From Bacteroidales bacterium (lineage in GTDB: Bacteria > Bacteroidota > Bacteroidia > Bacteroidales > P3), in NCBI GenBank assembly GCA_004551865.1, contig SFPR01000004.1:1-50931 (forward strand): a DNA stretch of 50,931 nt, written 5' to 3'. Of this stretch, positions 41,651-50,875 are shown in pieces (the first letter of the stretch is position 1; every line of letters starts with the position of its first letter). Both the position numbers and the translations under genes were made by a program. The notes under the pieces were generated by a model that did no database searches, was not told the origin of the DNA, and worked only from the letters and a program-made list of their open reading frames with translations.

Positions 41651-44600
41651 ATGGAAACAACACAAACAGAGCAAGCTATTCAAGGTGGCAAGGTGGAGTT
41701 TACTCACCTTCATGTTCATACTCAATATTCTATATTGGACGGGGCTGCAGCTATTTCCCCTTTGGTGAAAAAGGCTAAGGAACTCGGCATGACGGCGTTG
41801 GCAATCACCGATCACGGGAATATGTTCGGGGTGTTGGAGTTTTACAATACTTGTTTGAAGAATGACATTAAGCCTATTTTGGGTTGCGAGATGTATGTTT
41901 CGCCTCAAAGCAGGTTTATCAAAGATGGCGTCCATTTCAGCGGTCATCACCTTATATTGTTGGCAAAGAACGAGGCAGGTTACAAAAGTCTCATCAAGCT
42001 CGATTCGCTTGCCTTTGCCAAGGAAGCAAAGTACAGGACTTCGAGAATAGACAAGGACTTGTTGTTTGAGCATTCTGAGGGTTTGATTTGTTGTTCGGCT
42101 TGTTTGGGAGGGGTGTTGCCAAAGCTGATTGCCTCGGGCGACATCGAGGGTGCAGAAAGAACAGCTCAAGAATATCATGCGGTCTTTGGAGATGACTATT
42201 ATATAGAATTGCAAGACCATGGCTTGGAGTTGCAAAAGGAAGTTATGGTCGAGCTTGTGAGGATTGCTCGAAAGTTCAATATCAAGTTGTTGGCAACAAA
42301 CGATGTTCACTTTATCAATGCAGACGATTATGAGGCTCACAAAATCTTGATTTGTCTCAACACCGGCAGGAAACTCAACGAGGAAACCAAGATGTTGTAC
42401 ACCGGACAAGAGTATTTGAAGTCTCCCGAAGAGATGGCAGAACTGTTCAAAGACTATCCGGAGGCAATAGCCAACAGTATGGAGATTGCAAACAAGGTGG
42501 AGGTCTATCCGATGGAGCGAGATCCCATATTGCCTGTGTTTGATATTCCGAAGAGTTTTGGTTCTATTGACGATTATTTGCAGAAATATCCTTTGGAAAA
42601 GGTTGAACAGCAGCTCTATGAGGATATTTTGAGCAATCCGAAGACGAGTGAGGAAGACAAACTGCCCGAACGCAGGGAGCAAGTTGTTGCCAAGGCTTTG
42701 AAATCTAAGGGAGGGTACAACAAAATTGTCAGAACGAAATTTGATGCGGACTATTTGAGGTTTCTGACTTTTGAAGGTGCAGCGAAAAAGTATCCAAATC
42801 CTTTGCCTGACAATGTGAAGCAGAGGATAGAAAGCGAGTTGAAGACAATCGAATGGATGGGTTTTCCGGGGTATTTTCTCATTGTGCAGGATTTTATCAA
42901 CTATTCGAGGGAAAAACTCGGTGTGATTGTCGGACCGGGAAGAGGTTCTGCCGCAGGAAGTGTGGTGGCTTATTGTTTGGGTATTACAGCCATAGAGCCT
43001 TTGAAGTATGGTTTGCTTTTTGAAAGGTTCTTAAATCCCGACAGAATTTCGCTTCCCGATATTGATGTGGACTTTGATGATGACGGAAGAGCCAAGACGC
43101 TTACATACGTAAGGGAAAAGTATGGTGCCGATCATGTTGCACAGATTACCACATTTGGTTCTATGGCGGCAAAGAGTGCAATCAAAGATGTGGCAAGGGT
43201 GCTTGACCTTCCGATAAGCGAGAGCAACCGACTTGCATCTTACGTTCCCTCAAAGCCAGGAACAACTCTTGCCAAGGCTTTTGAGGAATCTCCCGAACTC
43301 AAACGAGAACTTGAACAAGGCACTCCTCTTATTCGAAATATTTTGCAGCTTGCACAAAAGTTGGAAGGGTCAATTCGCAATACGGGTATTCATGCCTGTG
43401 GTGTGATTATCGGTCCTGACGACATATCTAATTATGTTCCTGTTGCAGACAGTAAGGAGTCTGACATGATGGCAACACAATTTGAGGGCAAATTGATAGA
43501 AAGTGTCGGCATGATAAAGATGGACTTTTTGGGATTGGTCAATCTTTCGATTATCAAGGACGCTTGCGACAACATAAAGAAGAGTCATAAGATTGACATT
43601 GACCCTTCTCAAATACCTTTGGACGACAAACTTACTCTCGAATTGTTCCAAAAAGGGCAGACAATGGGAACTTTTCAGTTTGAATCTGAGGGTATGAAAC
43701 AGCATCTTCAAAATCTTAAACCCGACAGATTTGAAGACCTGATTGCAATGAATGCTCTCTATCGTCCGGGACCTATGCAATACATTCCCAACTTCATTGC
43801 AAGAAAACACGGAAAAGAACCTATTGTGTATGAGTTCCCCGTAATGGAAAAGTATCTTTCGGAAACTTACGGCATCACTGTCTATCAGGAGCAGGTTATG
43901 CAGCTTTCGCAAGCCTTGGCAGGCTTTACGCCCGGACAGGCAGACAAGTTGCGAAAAGCAATGGGTAAGAAACAAATAGCTGTCATGGAAGAGCTGAGAG
44001 AAAAGTTCCTCAAAGGCTGTGCAGACAACGGATTGGACAAAGAAAAGGTCGAAAAGATTTGGGAAGACTGGAAAAAGTTTGCCGAATATGCTTTCAACAA
44101 ATCTCATTCTACTTGTTATGCTTATGTGGCTTTTCAAACGGCATATCTCAAAGCTCACTATCCTGCCGAATATATGTCATCGGTACTTACTCACAACCTT
44201 TCCGACATCAAGAAGATAACCACCTATACCGAAGAATGTAAGAAACTCGGCATAAATGTCTTAGGTCCTAATGTGAACGAGTCCGATTTGAACTTCATGG
44301 TAAACAAGAAAGGCGAAATTCTTTTCGGACTTGCAGCCATAAAAGGCGTAGGAAGCACGGCTGCAGAAGAGATTATCAAGGAAAGGGAAGCAAACGGAGT
44401 GTTCAAAAGTCCTTTTGATTTCATAACAAGAATAAATCTCAGGGCAATCAATCGTCGTTGTATAGAGGCTTTGGTGAAATCGGGAGCGTTTGATTGTTTT
44501 GAGAACATACATAGGGCTCAATATTTCTTTTCTTCACAAGGCAATGACAGCATCTTTTTGGACAAGCTGATAAAATATGGTGCAAAAACGAAAGAGAATG

Positions 44601-45373
44601 CCTTGTGTTCGCAAACGTCATTGTTTGACACTGCCGAAGGAGAGGAAGGATTGGAAGATCCGGAAGTGCCTCAATGCGAGCCTTGGTCTCAAATGGAGTG
44701 TCTCGATTTTGAGAAAGAGATGCTTGGCTTTTGTATTTCCGGACATCCTTTGGATTTATTTCGTTGTGCAATCACCAACTTTACCAACATAACCATATCG
44801 GATTTGCAAGATTTGACCAAACTCAAAGACACCGAGGTGTGTTTTGCAGGTATTGTCAAGTCTGCCGAAATGGGAACAAGCAAAAACGGAAAGCCTTATG
44901 CGAAATTTCAAATCGAAGACGAGAGCAGTTCATACGACTTTTTCCTAAACAGCAACACATACGTCGAATTTGCCAACTATTGCAAACCAAATCTATACAT
45001 TATTGTCAAAGCCGAAGTAAAGGAAAACGTTTGGAAAGCTCAGACGGCAGAAGAACCGCAACTGAGACTTTTTATCAAGAAGATAGAACTTTTGGAAAAC
45101 ATTCTCAACAACTATGTTGAAGGATTGAGTTTGTATTTTGACGTGGATAAACTTACCGAAGACGTGGTCAGTGATTTGAAAAAACTTTGTGAGAGAGCCA
45201 AGGGCAAAACTTCTTTGTCGATATGTGTGATAGATAACCAAAACCAAGACATAGTGTTGAAGATGAAGAGCAAGAAATATAAGATAGAGGTGGAGACATT
45301 CATGGAACAAATGTCCGAAAGTCCGATTTCGCAGAATATAATCTCATATAACTTGAACAAGAGGGCCTTTTGA
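41651..45373 (+). CDS. dnaE: DNA polymerase III subunit alpha
   Basis: This 1240-residue replicative polymerase has an N-terminal PHP domain (~18-220: FTHLHVHTQYSILDG, ALAITDHGNMFG), a C-family polymerase core (~390-900) with VGPGRGSAAGSVVAYCLGIT and catalytic PDIDVDFDDDGR, NALYRPGPMQYIP, and the thumb/finger region KAMGKK, FNKSHSTCYAYVAFQTAYLKAHYP. Helix-hairpin-helix motifs are at ~900-950 and an OB fold at ~1060-1135 (VCFAGIVKSAEMGTSKNGKPYAKFQIED). ATG 41651 is preferred over the TTG at 41642. It overlaps queG by four nt. Length is normal for Bacteroidota. Confidence 0.97.
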   Translation: METTQTEQAIQGGKVEFTHLHVHTQYSILDGAAAISPLVKKAKELGMTALAITDHGNMFGVLEFYNTCLKNDIKPILGCEMYVSPQSRFIKDGVHFSGHHLILLAKNEAGYKSLIKLDSLAFAKEAKYRTSRIDKDLLFEHSEGLICCSACLGGVLPKLIASGDIEGAERTAQEYHAVFGDDYYIELQDHGLELQKEVMVELVRIARKFNIKLLATNDVHFINADDYEAHKILICLNTGRKLNEETKMLYTGQEYLKSPEEMAELFKDYPEAIANSMEIANKVEVYPMERDPILPVFDIPKSFGSIDDYLQKYPLEKVEQQLYEDILSNPKTSEEDKLPERREQVVAKALKSKGGYNKIVRTKFDADYLRFLTFEGAAKKYPNPLPDNVKQRIESELKTIEWMGFPGYFLIVQDFINYSREKLGVIVGPGRGSAAGSVVAYCLGITAIEPLKYGLLFERFLNPDRISLPDIDVDFDDDGRAKTLTYVREKYGADHVAQITTFGSMAAKSAIKDVARVLDLPISESNRLASYVPSKPGTTLAKAFEESPELKRELEQGTPLIRNILQLAQKLEGSIRNTGIHACGVIIGPDDISNYVPVADSKESDMMATQFEGKLIESVGMIKMDFLGLVNLSIIKDACDNIKKSHKIDIDPSQIPLDDKLTLELFQKGQTMGTFQFESEGMKQHLQNLKPDRFEDLIAMNALYRPGPMQYIPNFIARKHGKEPIVYEFPVMEKYLSETYGITVYQEQVMQLSQALAGFTPGQADKLRKAMGKKQIAVMEELREKFLKGCADNGLDKEKVEKIWEDWKKFAEYAFNKSHSTCYAYVAFQTAYLKAHYPAEYMSSVLTHNLSDIKKITTYTEECKKLGINVLGPNVNESDLNFMVNKKGEILFGLAAIKGVGSTAAEEIIKEREANGVFKSPFDFITRINLRAINRRCIEALVKSGAFDCFENIHRAQYFFSSQGNDSIFLDKLIKYGAKTKENALCSQTSLFDTAEGEEGLEDPEVPQCEPWSQMECLDFEKEMLGFCISGHPLDLFRCAITNFTNITISDLQDLTKLKDTEVCFAGIVKSAEMGTSKNGKPYAKFQIEDESSSYDFFLNSNTYVEFANYCKPNLYIIVKAEVKENVWKAQTAEEPQLRLFIKKIELLENILNNYVEGLSLYFDVDKLTEDVVSDLKKLCERAKGKTSLSICVIDNQNQDIVLKMKSKKYKIEVETFMEQMSESPISQNIISYNLNKRAF

Positions 45374-46290
45374 AGCGATATATTCCCATTTCATTTGTCC
45401 GACAGAAAGCAAAATTGCTCGGATTTGACGATTGCGGAGCGGCAAAGGTAGAGCCGTGCGATGTTCTTCCCCTAAAGGAATGGCTTTCTGAGGGACTGAA
45501 TGCCGATATGGATTATATGTCAAAATATATCGACAAGAGAGAAAACATTACATCTCTTTTTCAAAATGCAGAAACTGTTTTCTCTTTTCTAATTTCTTAC
45601 AACCAAGTTACACAAACGTCTTCTTATCCCTTCCGCATTGCTTCCTACGCTCTCGGAGAAGACTATCACAAGTTGCTGAAAGCAAAGCTCTTTCGCCTTT
45701 TGGAGCTTATCAGGGAACAATATCCCGAATTTGAAGCAAGAGTGTTTGTCGATACAGCTCCGGTTTTGGAAAAGCAATGGGCAGTAAGGGCAGGATTGGG
45801 TTGGATTGGCAAAAACTCCACTCTCGTAAGCAAACGATTTGGCAGCAAAGTCTTTTTGGCAGAAGTGGTTTCAAACTATGTGAGCGACTATTCGCTGCAA
45901 GAGAGCGACCATTGTGGTAACTGCAAGCGATGTGTTGCCTCTTGTCCAAACGGAGCAATCACAAACCACAGAACAATCGACTGTAACAAATGTATATCCT
46001 ATCAAACCATTGAAAACAAAAACGATATACCCTCACATATCAAATTGAACGGCTGGATTTATGGTTGTGAAGAATGCATTGATGCCTGCATTTGGAACAT
46101 CAAAGCCCCACAATGTCGCAACAAAGAGTTTGAAACCTCCGAGCCAATGGCACAACTTATCGAAAACATATCCTCAGACAGCCTGAACAAAGCTCATTTC
46201 AACAAGGCAAGAAAACATTCTGCAATAGAGAGAATACGTTTTGACAAATTTCTCTCTAATATCGACAGGGCAAAATGCGACAAAGATTGA
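45370..46290 (+). CDS. queG: Epoxyqueuosine reductase
   Basis: This 306-residue cobalamin and iron-sulfur enzyme makes queuosine from epoxyqueuosine in tRNA. Visible are WAVRAGLGWIGKNSTLVSKRFGSKVFLAEV (~137) and two [4Fe-4S] clusters in HCGNCKRCVASCPNGAI (~182) and CNKCISYQTIENK... YGCEECIDACIWN (~205-245). The only sensible start is the TTG at 45370, read within the dnaE stop context TTGA; the next in-frame ATG would remove part of the domain. The C-terminal HEAT-repeat part seen in longer QueG proteins is short. queD in the same pathway is at 28946. Confidence 0.93.
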   Translation: MKRYIPISFVRQKAKLLGFDDCGAAKVEPCDVLPLKEWLSEGLNADMDYMSKYIDKRENITSLFQNAETVFSFLISYNQVTQTSSYPFRIASYALGEDYHKLLKAKLFRLLELIREQYPEFEARVFVDTAPVLEKQWAVRAGLGWIGKNSTLVSKRFGSKVFLAEVVSNYVSDYSLQESDHCGNCKRCVASCPNGAITNHRTIDCNKCISYQTIENKNDIPSHIKLNGWIYGCEECIDACIWNIKAPQCRNKEFETSEPMAQLIENISSDSLNKAHFNKARKHSAIERIRFDKFLSNIDRAKCDKD

Positions 46291-46363
46291 CAGCTTTGTC
46301 GATTTATCGAAGGGCAGATTGCAAAATAATGGTCAAAAAACTGTGCAGACAAAAGAAATTTTG

Positions 46364-46371
46364 TACCTTTG
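46364..46371 (+). promoter_or_regulatory. Promoter -7 box of the PorE-like gene
   Basis: TACCTTTG lies 108 nt before the PorE-like start codon. No convincing -33 box is present. Confidence 0.45.
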
Positions 46372-46479
46372 TAAGCAGTATTTTCGGGTTTGGAGTGGTT
46401 TATTTGCTCCTAAAAATCTGAAAAACAGTTGATTTATATAAAAACTTTGTTTGATTAACTAAAAGGTTTTAGGCAAAAT

Positions 46480-49092
46480 ATGAAACTCAAAGGATTGATA
46501 TTCTTGTTGCTTGTTGCGGTCGGCAGCAGTGTTTTTGCACAGAAACGCAGCTTGACAGAACTTGCCGACGAAGCATTTGAAGCAAAACAGTATGTTACGG
46601 CGATAGACTTGTATAAGAAAGCATATACCAAGGTCAAAGCCAACAGACAGGAGAAAAATAGGATAATGTTCCGACAGGCGGAGTGCTATCGTTTGATGGA
46701 CGATAAGAAACAAGCAATCAAGACGTATCAGCGACTTGTCAAGGCAAAGTATTATACCGAGCAACCGAAGATTTTTCTTTACATGGCAGACTTTCAGAAG
46801 TTCAACAGTGAGTGGGACGCTGCCGAATACAACTACAAAGAGTATTTGAAGTTGGTTCCCGACGATGCTTTGGCAAAGAGACGTTTGGAATCTATAGCCT
46901 TGGCAAAGAAATGGATAGAAAATCCTACAAGGCATCAGATAAAAGAAGAAAAGAATGTCAATACCGAGTGGAATGAATGGGCTCCTCGTTTCTTGGGACA
47001 AGACGAAAAGACAACCCTCACTTTCACTTCTTCACGTCCGGGTGAAGAAAAATCGGATCGAGATGTATGGACGGGAGAGTATTTCTCAAACATATACACC
47101 ACAACCAAGGCAGACAACAGAGAATTATCAGAACCAAGCATTATTTCCATCGACCAAATCAACACCGAAGCCAACGAAGGAGAACTTGTCATGGTGAGCG
47201 GTGCCAAAACACAGAGAGTTTATTTTTCGCGTTGTAACATCAAGAAGAATAAACAGTTGAGTTGTGCCATATATATGACCAAACCCGAAGAAAACAAAAA
47301 AGGAAAGAAAAACGCAAACAAGACGGAAGACAAGCAAAACGACAAAAAATCAGGCAAGAACGACGAACCCTCAGATATGTTTGTCATGATTGACTTAGGC
47401 GATACTGCATATAACTACTTCCACCCTGCAATCAGTTCGGACGAATTGACCCTTATCTTCTCTTCTGACCGTCCGGGAGGAGAGGGCGACTACGATTTGT
47501 GGGTTGCAACAAGGAGTTCGGTAGAAGAACCTTTCGGAAACATAACCAATCTCGGTAAACAAATCAACACCGAAGGCAAGGAAGAGTTCCCTACTTTGCG
47601 TTCCGACACAAGACTTTACTACTCCTCAGACGGACTTCCGGGCTTGGGAGGATTTGATCTTTTCTATACAGAATTGAAAGACGGCGAATGGAGCGAACCA
47701 CAAAACCTCATGTATCCTATCAACAGCCCTTACGATGAGGTCGGAATTGTCTTCAACCCCGTAGAAGAAGAAACCATAGCAGCCGAAGAGAGCGGATACT
47801 TCTCTTCAAACCGCGAAGGAGGAACGGGAGGCGACGACATATACTCTTTCTATCGCGCCCCATTGTTGTTCTCTTTGAGCGGAAGAGTGAGAGACGACAA
47901 ATCGATGCAATCAATCAAAGGAGCAAAGGTCAAATTGATTGGAGATGACAATACCTCTCTTGAAACCAGAACCAACGCTCGCGGAGAATACAACTTCACA
48001 ACCGAACAAATAAGATACAATGTAAACTATAAGATACAAGTATCGCAAGTCGATTACTTCAACACCGAAGGAAAAGAGAACACTGTGGGCTTGACAACGA
48101 GCAAAGACCTTGTTCACGACTTTCGTCTCACACCAATTCCGAAAGAACCTGTCGTTCTTCCCGAAATAAGATACGATCTTGCAAAGTGGGAATTGAAAGA
48201 CCAATACCAAGACTCGCTTTCCGACCTTTTGGTTATCTTGGTAAACAATCCCACATACGTCATAGAGCTTGCCTCACACACCGATTCGCGTCCGTTTTTG
48301 AGAGTAACCAACGACACATTGAGCCAAAGAAGAGCCGAAAGTGTTGTCGATTTCTTGGTAGCAAGAGGAATTGAGAGAGAAAGACTTGTCCCAAAAGGCT
48401 ATGGAGACCGCATTCCGAGAACACTTCGCAGCGATTGTTCGGTAGAAATGAACGGTAAGGTGTACAACTTTCCGAAAGGCATAACGATAACCGACGAATA
48501 CATCTCACATCTTCGCACCAAAAATGAAAAAGAGGCAGCTCACCAGTTGAACAGACGAACAGAGTTCAGAATACTTCGTACCGACTATGTACCTCAGGCA
48601 GTGAGAGACAGCCTTGCCGATGCCGCACTCAAAGCACCTATTGTCGATATGGTCAAAGGCAAAGTCCCTCCTCCCGACACCCAAATACCTATTGTATATA
48701 GCGACAACCACATCAAAATAACCATGATTGACGGCAACAAAGCTCAAATATACCTTATCTTGAACGGAAGAGCAGTGCCTTGCATATACGATGAGAGATA
48801 CCGCGATGCGGCAGTGTTGGATTGGGATGTGGCAATGGACTTTTTGCTTACGGGAAGAATAACCAAAGACGACTTCAAAGACAAAGACAAAGCCTTTGAC
48901 GAAGACGGAAATATTTTGGATAACTCGGTTCTTGTGTTCAAAGACGCCTACATAGGAAAGTACTTTGCCGACAAATATGAGGTTGTTGTTCGCAAGGGAA
49001 TGAAGTACGACATGATTGTAAACAAGAACGGATTGAAAGACTTCGGCACTTTCACCTTCTCGAGAGCAAGAGGAGAAATTATCTTTGAATAA
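46480..49092 (+). CDS. PorE-like OmpA-family protein with degenerate retropepsin-like tail
   Basis: This 870-residue protein has a signal peptide (ends near VFAQK), TPR-like repeats (~25-145), a PD40 beta-propeller (~165-455; LIFSSDRPGGEGDYDLWVATR, LYYSSDGLPGLGGFDLFYTE, GYFSSNREGGTGGDDIYSF), a carboxypeptidase-regulatory-like domain (~463-545) and an OmpA-C peptidoglycan-binding domain (~558-700; NDTLSQRRAESVVDFLVARGI). This order matches PorE of the type IX secretion system. Beyond it, ~745-870 resembles a retropepsin-like aspartyl protease domain (LNGRAVPCIYDERYRDAAVLDWDVAMDFLLTGRITKDDF, NGLKDFGTFTFSRARGEIIFE), but the D-T-G-A-S active site reads D-E-R-Y-R (Asp771). It probably anchors T9SS or another envelope complex to peptidoglycan. 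Confidence 0.82.
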   Translation: MKLKGLIFLLLVAVGSSVFAQKRSLTELADEAFEAKQYVTAIDLYKKAYTKVKANRQEKNRIMFRQAECYRLMDDKKQAIKTYQRLVKAKYYTEQPKIFLYMADFQKFNSEWDAAEYNYKEYLKLVPDDALAKRRLESIALAKKWIENPTRHQIKEEKNVNTEWNEWAPRFLGQDEKTTLTFTSSRPGEEKSDRDVWTGEYFSNIYTTTKADNRELSEPSIISIDQINTEANEGELVMVSGAKTQRVYFSRCNIKKNKQLSCAIYMTKPEENKKGKKNANKTEDKQNDKKSGKNDEPSDMFVMIDLGDTAYNYFHPAISSDELTLIFSSDRPGGEGDYDLWVATRSSVEEPFGNITNLGKQINTEGKEEFPTLRSDTRLYYSSDGLPGLGGFDLFYTELKDGEWSEPQNLMYPINSPYDEVGIVFNPVEEETIAAEESGYFSSNREGGTGGDDIYSFYRAPLLFSLSGRVRDDKSMQSIKGAKVKLIGDDNTSLETRTNARGEYNFTTEQIRYNVNYKIQVSQVDYFNTEGKENTVGLTTSKDLVHDFRLTPIPKEPVVLPEIRYDLAKWELKDQYQDSLSDLLVILVNNPTYVIELASHTDSRPFLRVTNDTLSQRRAESVVDFLVARGIERERLVPKGYGDRIPRTLRSDCSVEMNGKVYNFPKGITITDEYISHLRTKNEKEAAHQLNRRTEFRILRTDYVPQAVRDSLADAALKAPIVDMVKGKVPPPDTQIPIVYSDNHIKITMIDGNKAQIYLILNGRAVPCIYDERYRDAAVLDWDVAMDFLLTGRITKDDFKDKDKAFDEDGNILDNSVLVFKDAYIGKYFADKYEVVVRKGMKYDMIVNKNGLKDFGTFTFSRARGEIIFE

Positions 49093-49147
49093 TCCGATTA
49101 CAAAAACGGCTTTACAGTTTCAGTAGATAAGCATAAATAATCATCAA

Positions 49148-49180
49148 AAAGGCTGCAAGTTGTCAAAACTTGCAGCCTTT
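49148..49180. terminator. Bidirectional terminator for the PorE-like gene and lpxD
   Basis: A 14-bp perfect stem (AAAGGCTGCAAGTT and complement) encloses a 5-nt loop between convergent genes. The minus-strand tail is TTTTTGATGA; the plus-strand tail is GCGTTTCTATTT. Confidence 0.82.
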
Positions 49181-49223
49181 GCGTTTCTATTTGAGAGCAA
49201 ACGCTCAAAAAACACTCCGCTTT

Positions 49224-50270
49224 TTAATCCTGCTTTTGGCAATCGGATAGCTCTTTTATCCTTTTCTCCAAATCGGAAATGCGGTTTTGCATCTGCTCCA
49301 ACTTGCGAAAGAAGACATAACTCTTCATATAACTCTTGGCATCTATTGCAGGCGCTCCCAAAAGTTTGGAGCCGTCTTTTACATCGGAAATTATACCGCT
49401 TTGAGCTCCAATCGAACACCTGTTTCCAACCGATATATGACCTGCAAAGCCTGCCTGACCGCCAATAAAGCAGTTGTCTCCAATCTTTGTGCTGCCTGCA
49501 ACACCACCCTGTGCCGCCATTACGGTCGAATTGCCCACAACCACATTATGACCCAACTGACAAAGGTTGTCAATCTTCGTACCCTTTCCCACTTTGGTCG
49601 AACCCATTGTCGCTCTGTCGATTGTGGCATTTGCACCAATCTCCACATCGTCCTCAATCACCACATTGCCAATCTGAGCAATCTTCTTGAAACTACCATC
49701 TGCCAAAGGAGCAAAACCAAAACCGTCAGCCCCCAACACAGCACCCGAATGCACAATGCAATTATCCCCAATCACCGTGTCATGATAAACCTTTACCCCT
49801 GCAAAAAGAGTAACATTATTACCAATTTTGACATTATCGCCAATGTAAACCTGAGGATAAATCTTTGAATTGCAACCAACCGAGCTGCCCTTGCCAATGT
49901 AAGCAAACTCACCCACATAAACATCTTGCGAAACCTCGGCTTCGGGGTCAATGAAAGCCAAAGACGATACGCCGCTCTTGTTCAGACGGTAAGCATTGTA
50001 TATTTCCAACAAACGGGCAAAGCAACTATACGCATCTTTCACCCTTATGAGAGTGGTTTTGACCTCTTGCTCGGGAACAAAATCTTCGTTTACAATGACA
50101 ATGTCAGATTTTGTCGAATAGAGATAGTGATTATATTTGGGATTGGCAAGGAAAGACAAACCCTCCTTTTCACCTTCTTCAATCTTGCAGAGCTTTGAAA
50201 CAATCACATTCTCATTTCCCTCAACCCTGCCTTCAAGCATTTGAGCTATCTGTTTTGCAGTAAATTTCAT
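49224..50270 (-). CDS. lpxD: UDP-3-O-(3-hydroxymyristoyl)glucosamine N-acyltransferase
   Basis: This 348-residue acyltransferase of lipid A synthesis has an N-terminal uridine-binding domain (~1-100: MKFTAKQIAQMLEGRVEGN, LSFLANPKYNHYLYST), a long left-handed beta-helix of hexapeptide repeats (~105-310: IGKGSSVGCNSKIYPQVYIGDNVKIGNN...) with the catalytic His in NLCQLGHNVVVG, and a C-terminal helix (SYVFFRKLEQMQNRISDLEKRIKEL). ATG 50270 fits the family start. A TAAATTTG -7-like box is at 50294-50301 (minus). lpxB is at 34262. Confidence 0.96.
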   Translation of the reverse strand: MKFTAKQIAQMLEGRVEGNENVIVSKLCKIEEGEKEGLSFLANPKYNHYLYSTKSDIVIVNEDFVPEQEVKTTLIRVKDAYSCFARLLEIYNAYRLNKSGVSSLAFIDPEAEVSQDVYVGEFAYIGKGSSVGCNSKIYPQVYIGDNVKIGNNVTLFAGVKVYHDTVIGDNCIVHSGAVLGADGFGFAPLADGSFKKIAQIGNVVIEDDVEIGANATIDRATMGSTKVGKGTKIDNLCQLGHNVVVGNSTVMAAQGGVAGSTKIGDNCFIGGQAGFAGHISVGNRCSIGAQSGIISDVKDGSKLLGAPAIDAKSYMKSYVFFRKLEQMQNRISDLEKRIKELSDCQKQD

Positions 50271-50334
50271 AAATAGTTTCCTTTTTCGGATTGCAAATTT
50301 ACAAAAATACCACCAATTCACACACCAAGCCTGC

Positions 50335-50410
50335 AAAACGCAGATTTATTTTCGTCAAACGCCCTTTCGTCAGAACAGATCGGCGTTTCATTTTGCCAAA
50401 TAGGCGTTTT
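50335..50410. repeat. Family A repeat array, copy 4 (4 units)
   Basis: Units with cores near 50341, 50362, 50383 and 50404 are 21 bp apart and more degenerate than the other copies. The array lies upstream of lpxD and 36 bp before a family B element, so both families occur side by side. Confidence 0.75.
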
Positions 50411-50445
50411 GGTTTTTACCTCCTTGCCTGTTACACAGCGAAATA

Positions 50446-50628
50446 GGATTACCAAAATTTTTTCTTGTTGGTAATAGCATTACCAGCCTTATGGTAATAG
50501 TATTACCAACCTCATGGTAATACCATTACCTTCCCATGGTAATACCATTACCACGCCGAAAAAATACCATTACCACGGCGTGGTAATTGGATTACCAAAC
50601 CGAAAAATTTTTTGGTAATACCATTACC
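50446..50628. repeat. Family B palindrome array, element 3 (6 core units)
   Basis: Core 15-bp units GGTAATnnnATTACC start at 50470, 50493, 50516, 50538, 50560 (left arm decayed) and 50582; spacing is 23, 23, 22, 22, 22 bp. Linkers are AGCCTTAT, AACCTCAT, TTCCCAT, ACGCCGA and ACGGCGT. The left half-site GGATTACC (50446-50453) stands 16 bp away, and the right GGTAATACCATTACC (50614-50628) stands 17 bp away across an A/T tract. This is the largest of the three elements. Confidence 0.9.
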
Positions 50629-50711
50629 AACCGCAAAAGAGAGAAAACACCGCAAAAATCGAAGAAAAACAGAACGCTTTTGCCCTTTTATGGCGACTAT
50701 TTCGGGGTATT

Positions 50712-50750
50712 ATCAGCTCGGGGCGACGCTTACGCTCTGCCCGAGCTGAT
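50712..50750. other. GC-rich stem-loop
   Basis: Perfect 11-bp arms ATCAGCTCGGG and complement enclose a 17-nt loop. A second small hairpin (GGGCT TTC AGCCC) follows at 50758-50770. The block is clearly more GC-rich than its surroundings. It may be a structured leader or a repeat; no known RNA family is recognised. Confidence 0.5.
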
Positions 50751-50819
50751 TTCTTTTGGGCTTTCAGCCCCGAAAATATGGTAATCTGCAACCTTATCGA
50801 ACAAAAACGCCGAATATCT

Positions 50820-50850
50820 ATTGCAAAATCGGAAAACATTTGTAACTTTG
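50820..50850 (+). promoter_or_regulatory. Promoter near the right edge
   Basis: ATTG at 50820-50823 (one base off TTTG), a 19-nt spacer and TAACTTTG at 50843-50850 match the Bacteroidota pattern, 25 nt before an ATG at 50876. Confidence 0.5.
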
Positions 50851-50875
50851 CTGCGAGAATTTTATTTTTTCGGCA

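Noticed and set aside
41300..42682. 460-codon minus-strand open frame
   Set aside because: It runs antisense to the strongly supported dnaE N-terminus, has no recognisable domain and is a by-product of dnaE codon use.
46278..46301. Terminator after queG
   Set aside because: An 8-bp stem overlaps the queG stop codon and lacks a T run, so it is too weak to call.
50446..50628. CRISPR array
   Set aside because: Units are 15-bp palindromes with 7-8 bp linkers; there are no spacers of 30-40 bp, no leader and no cas genes.
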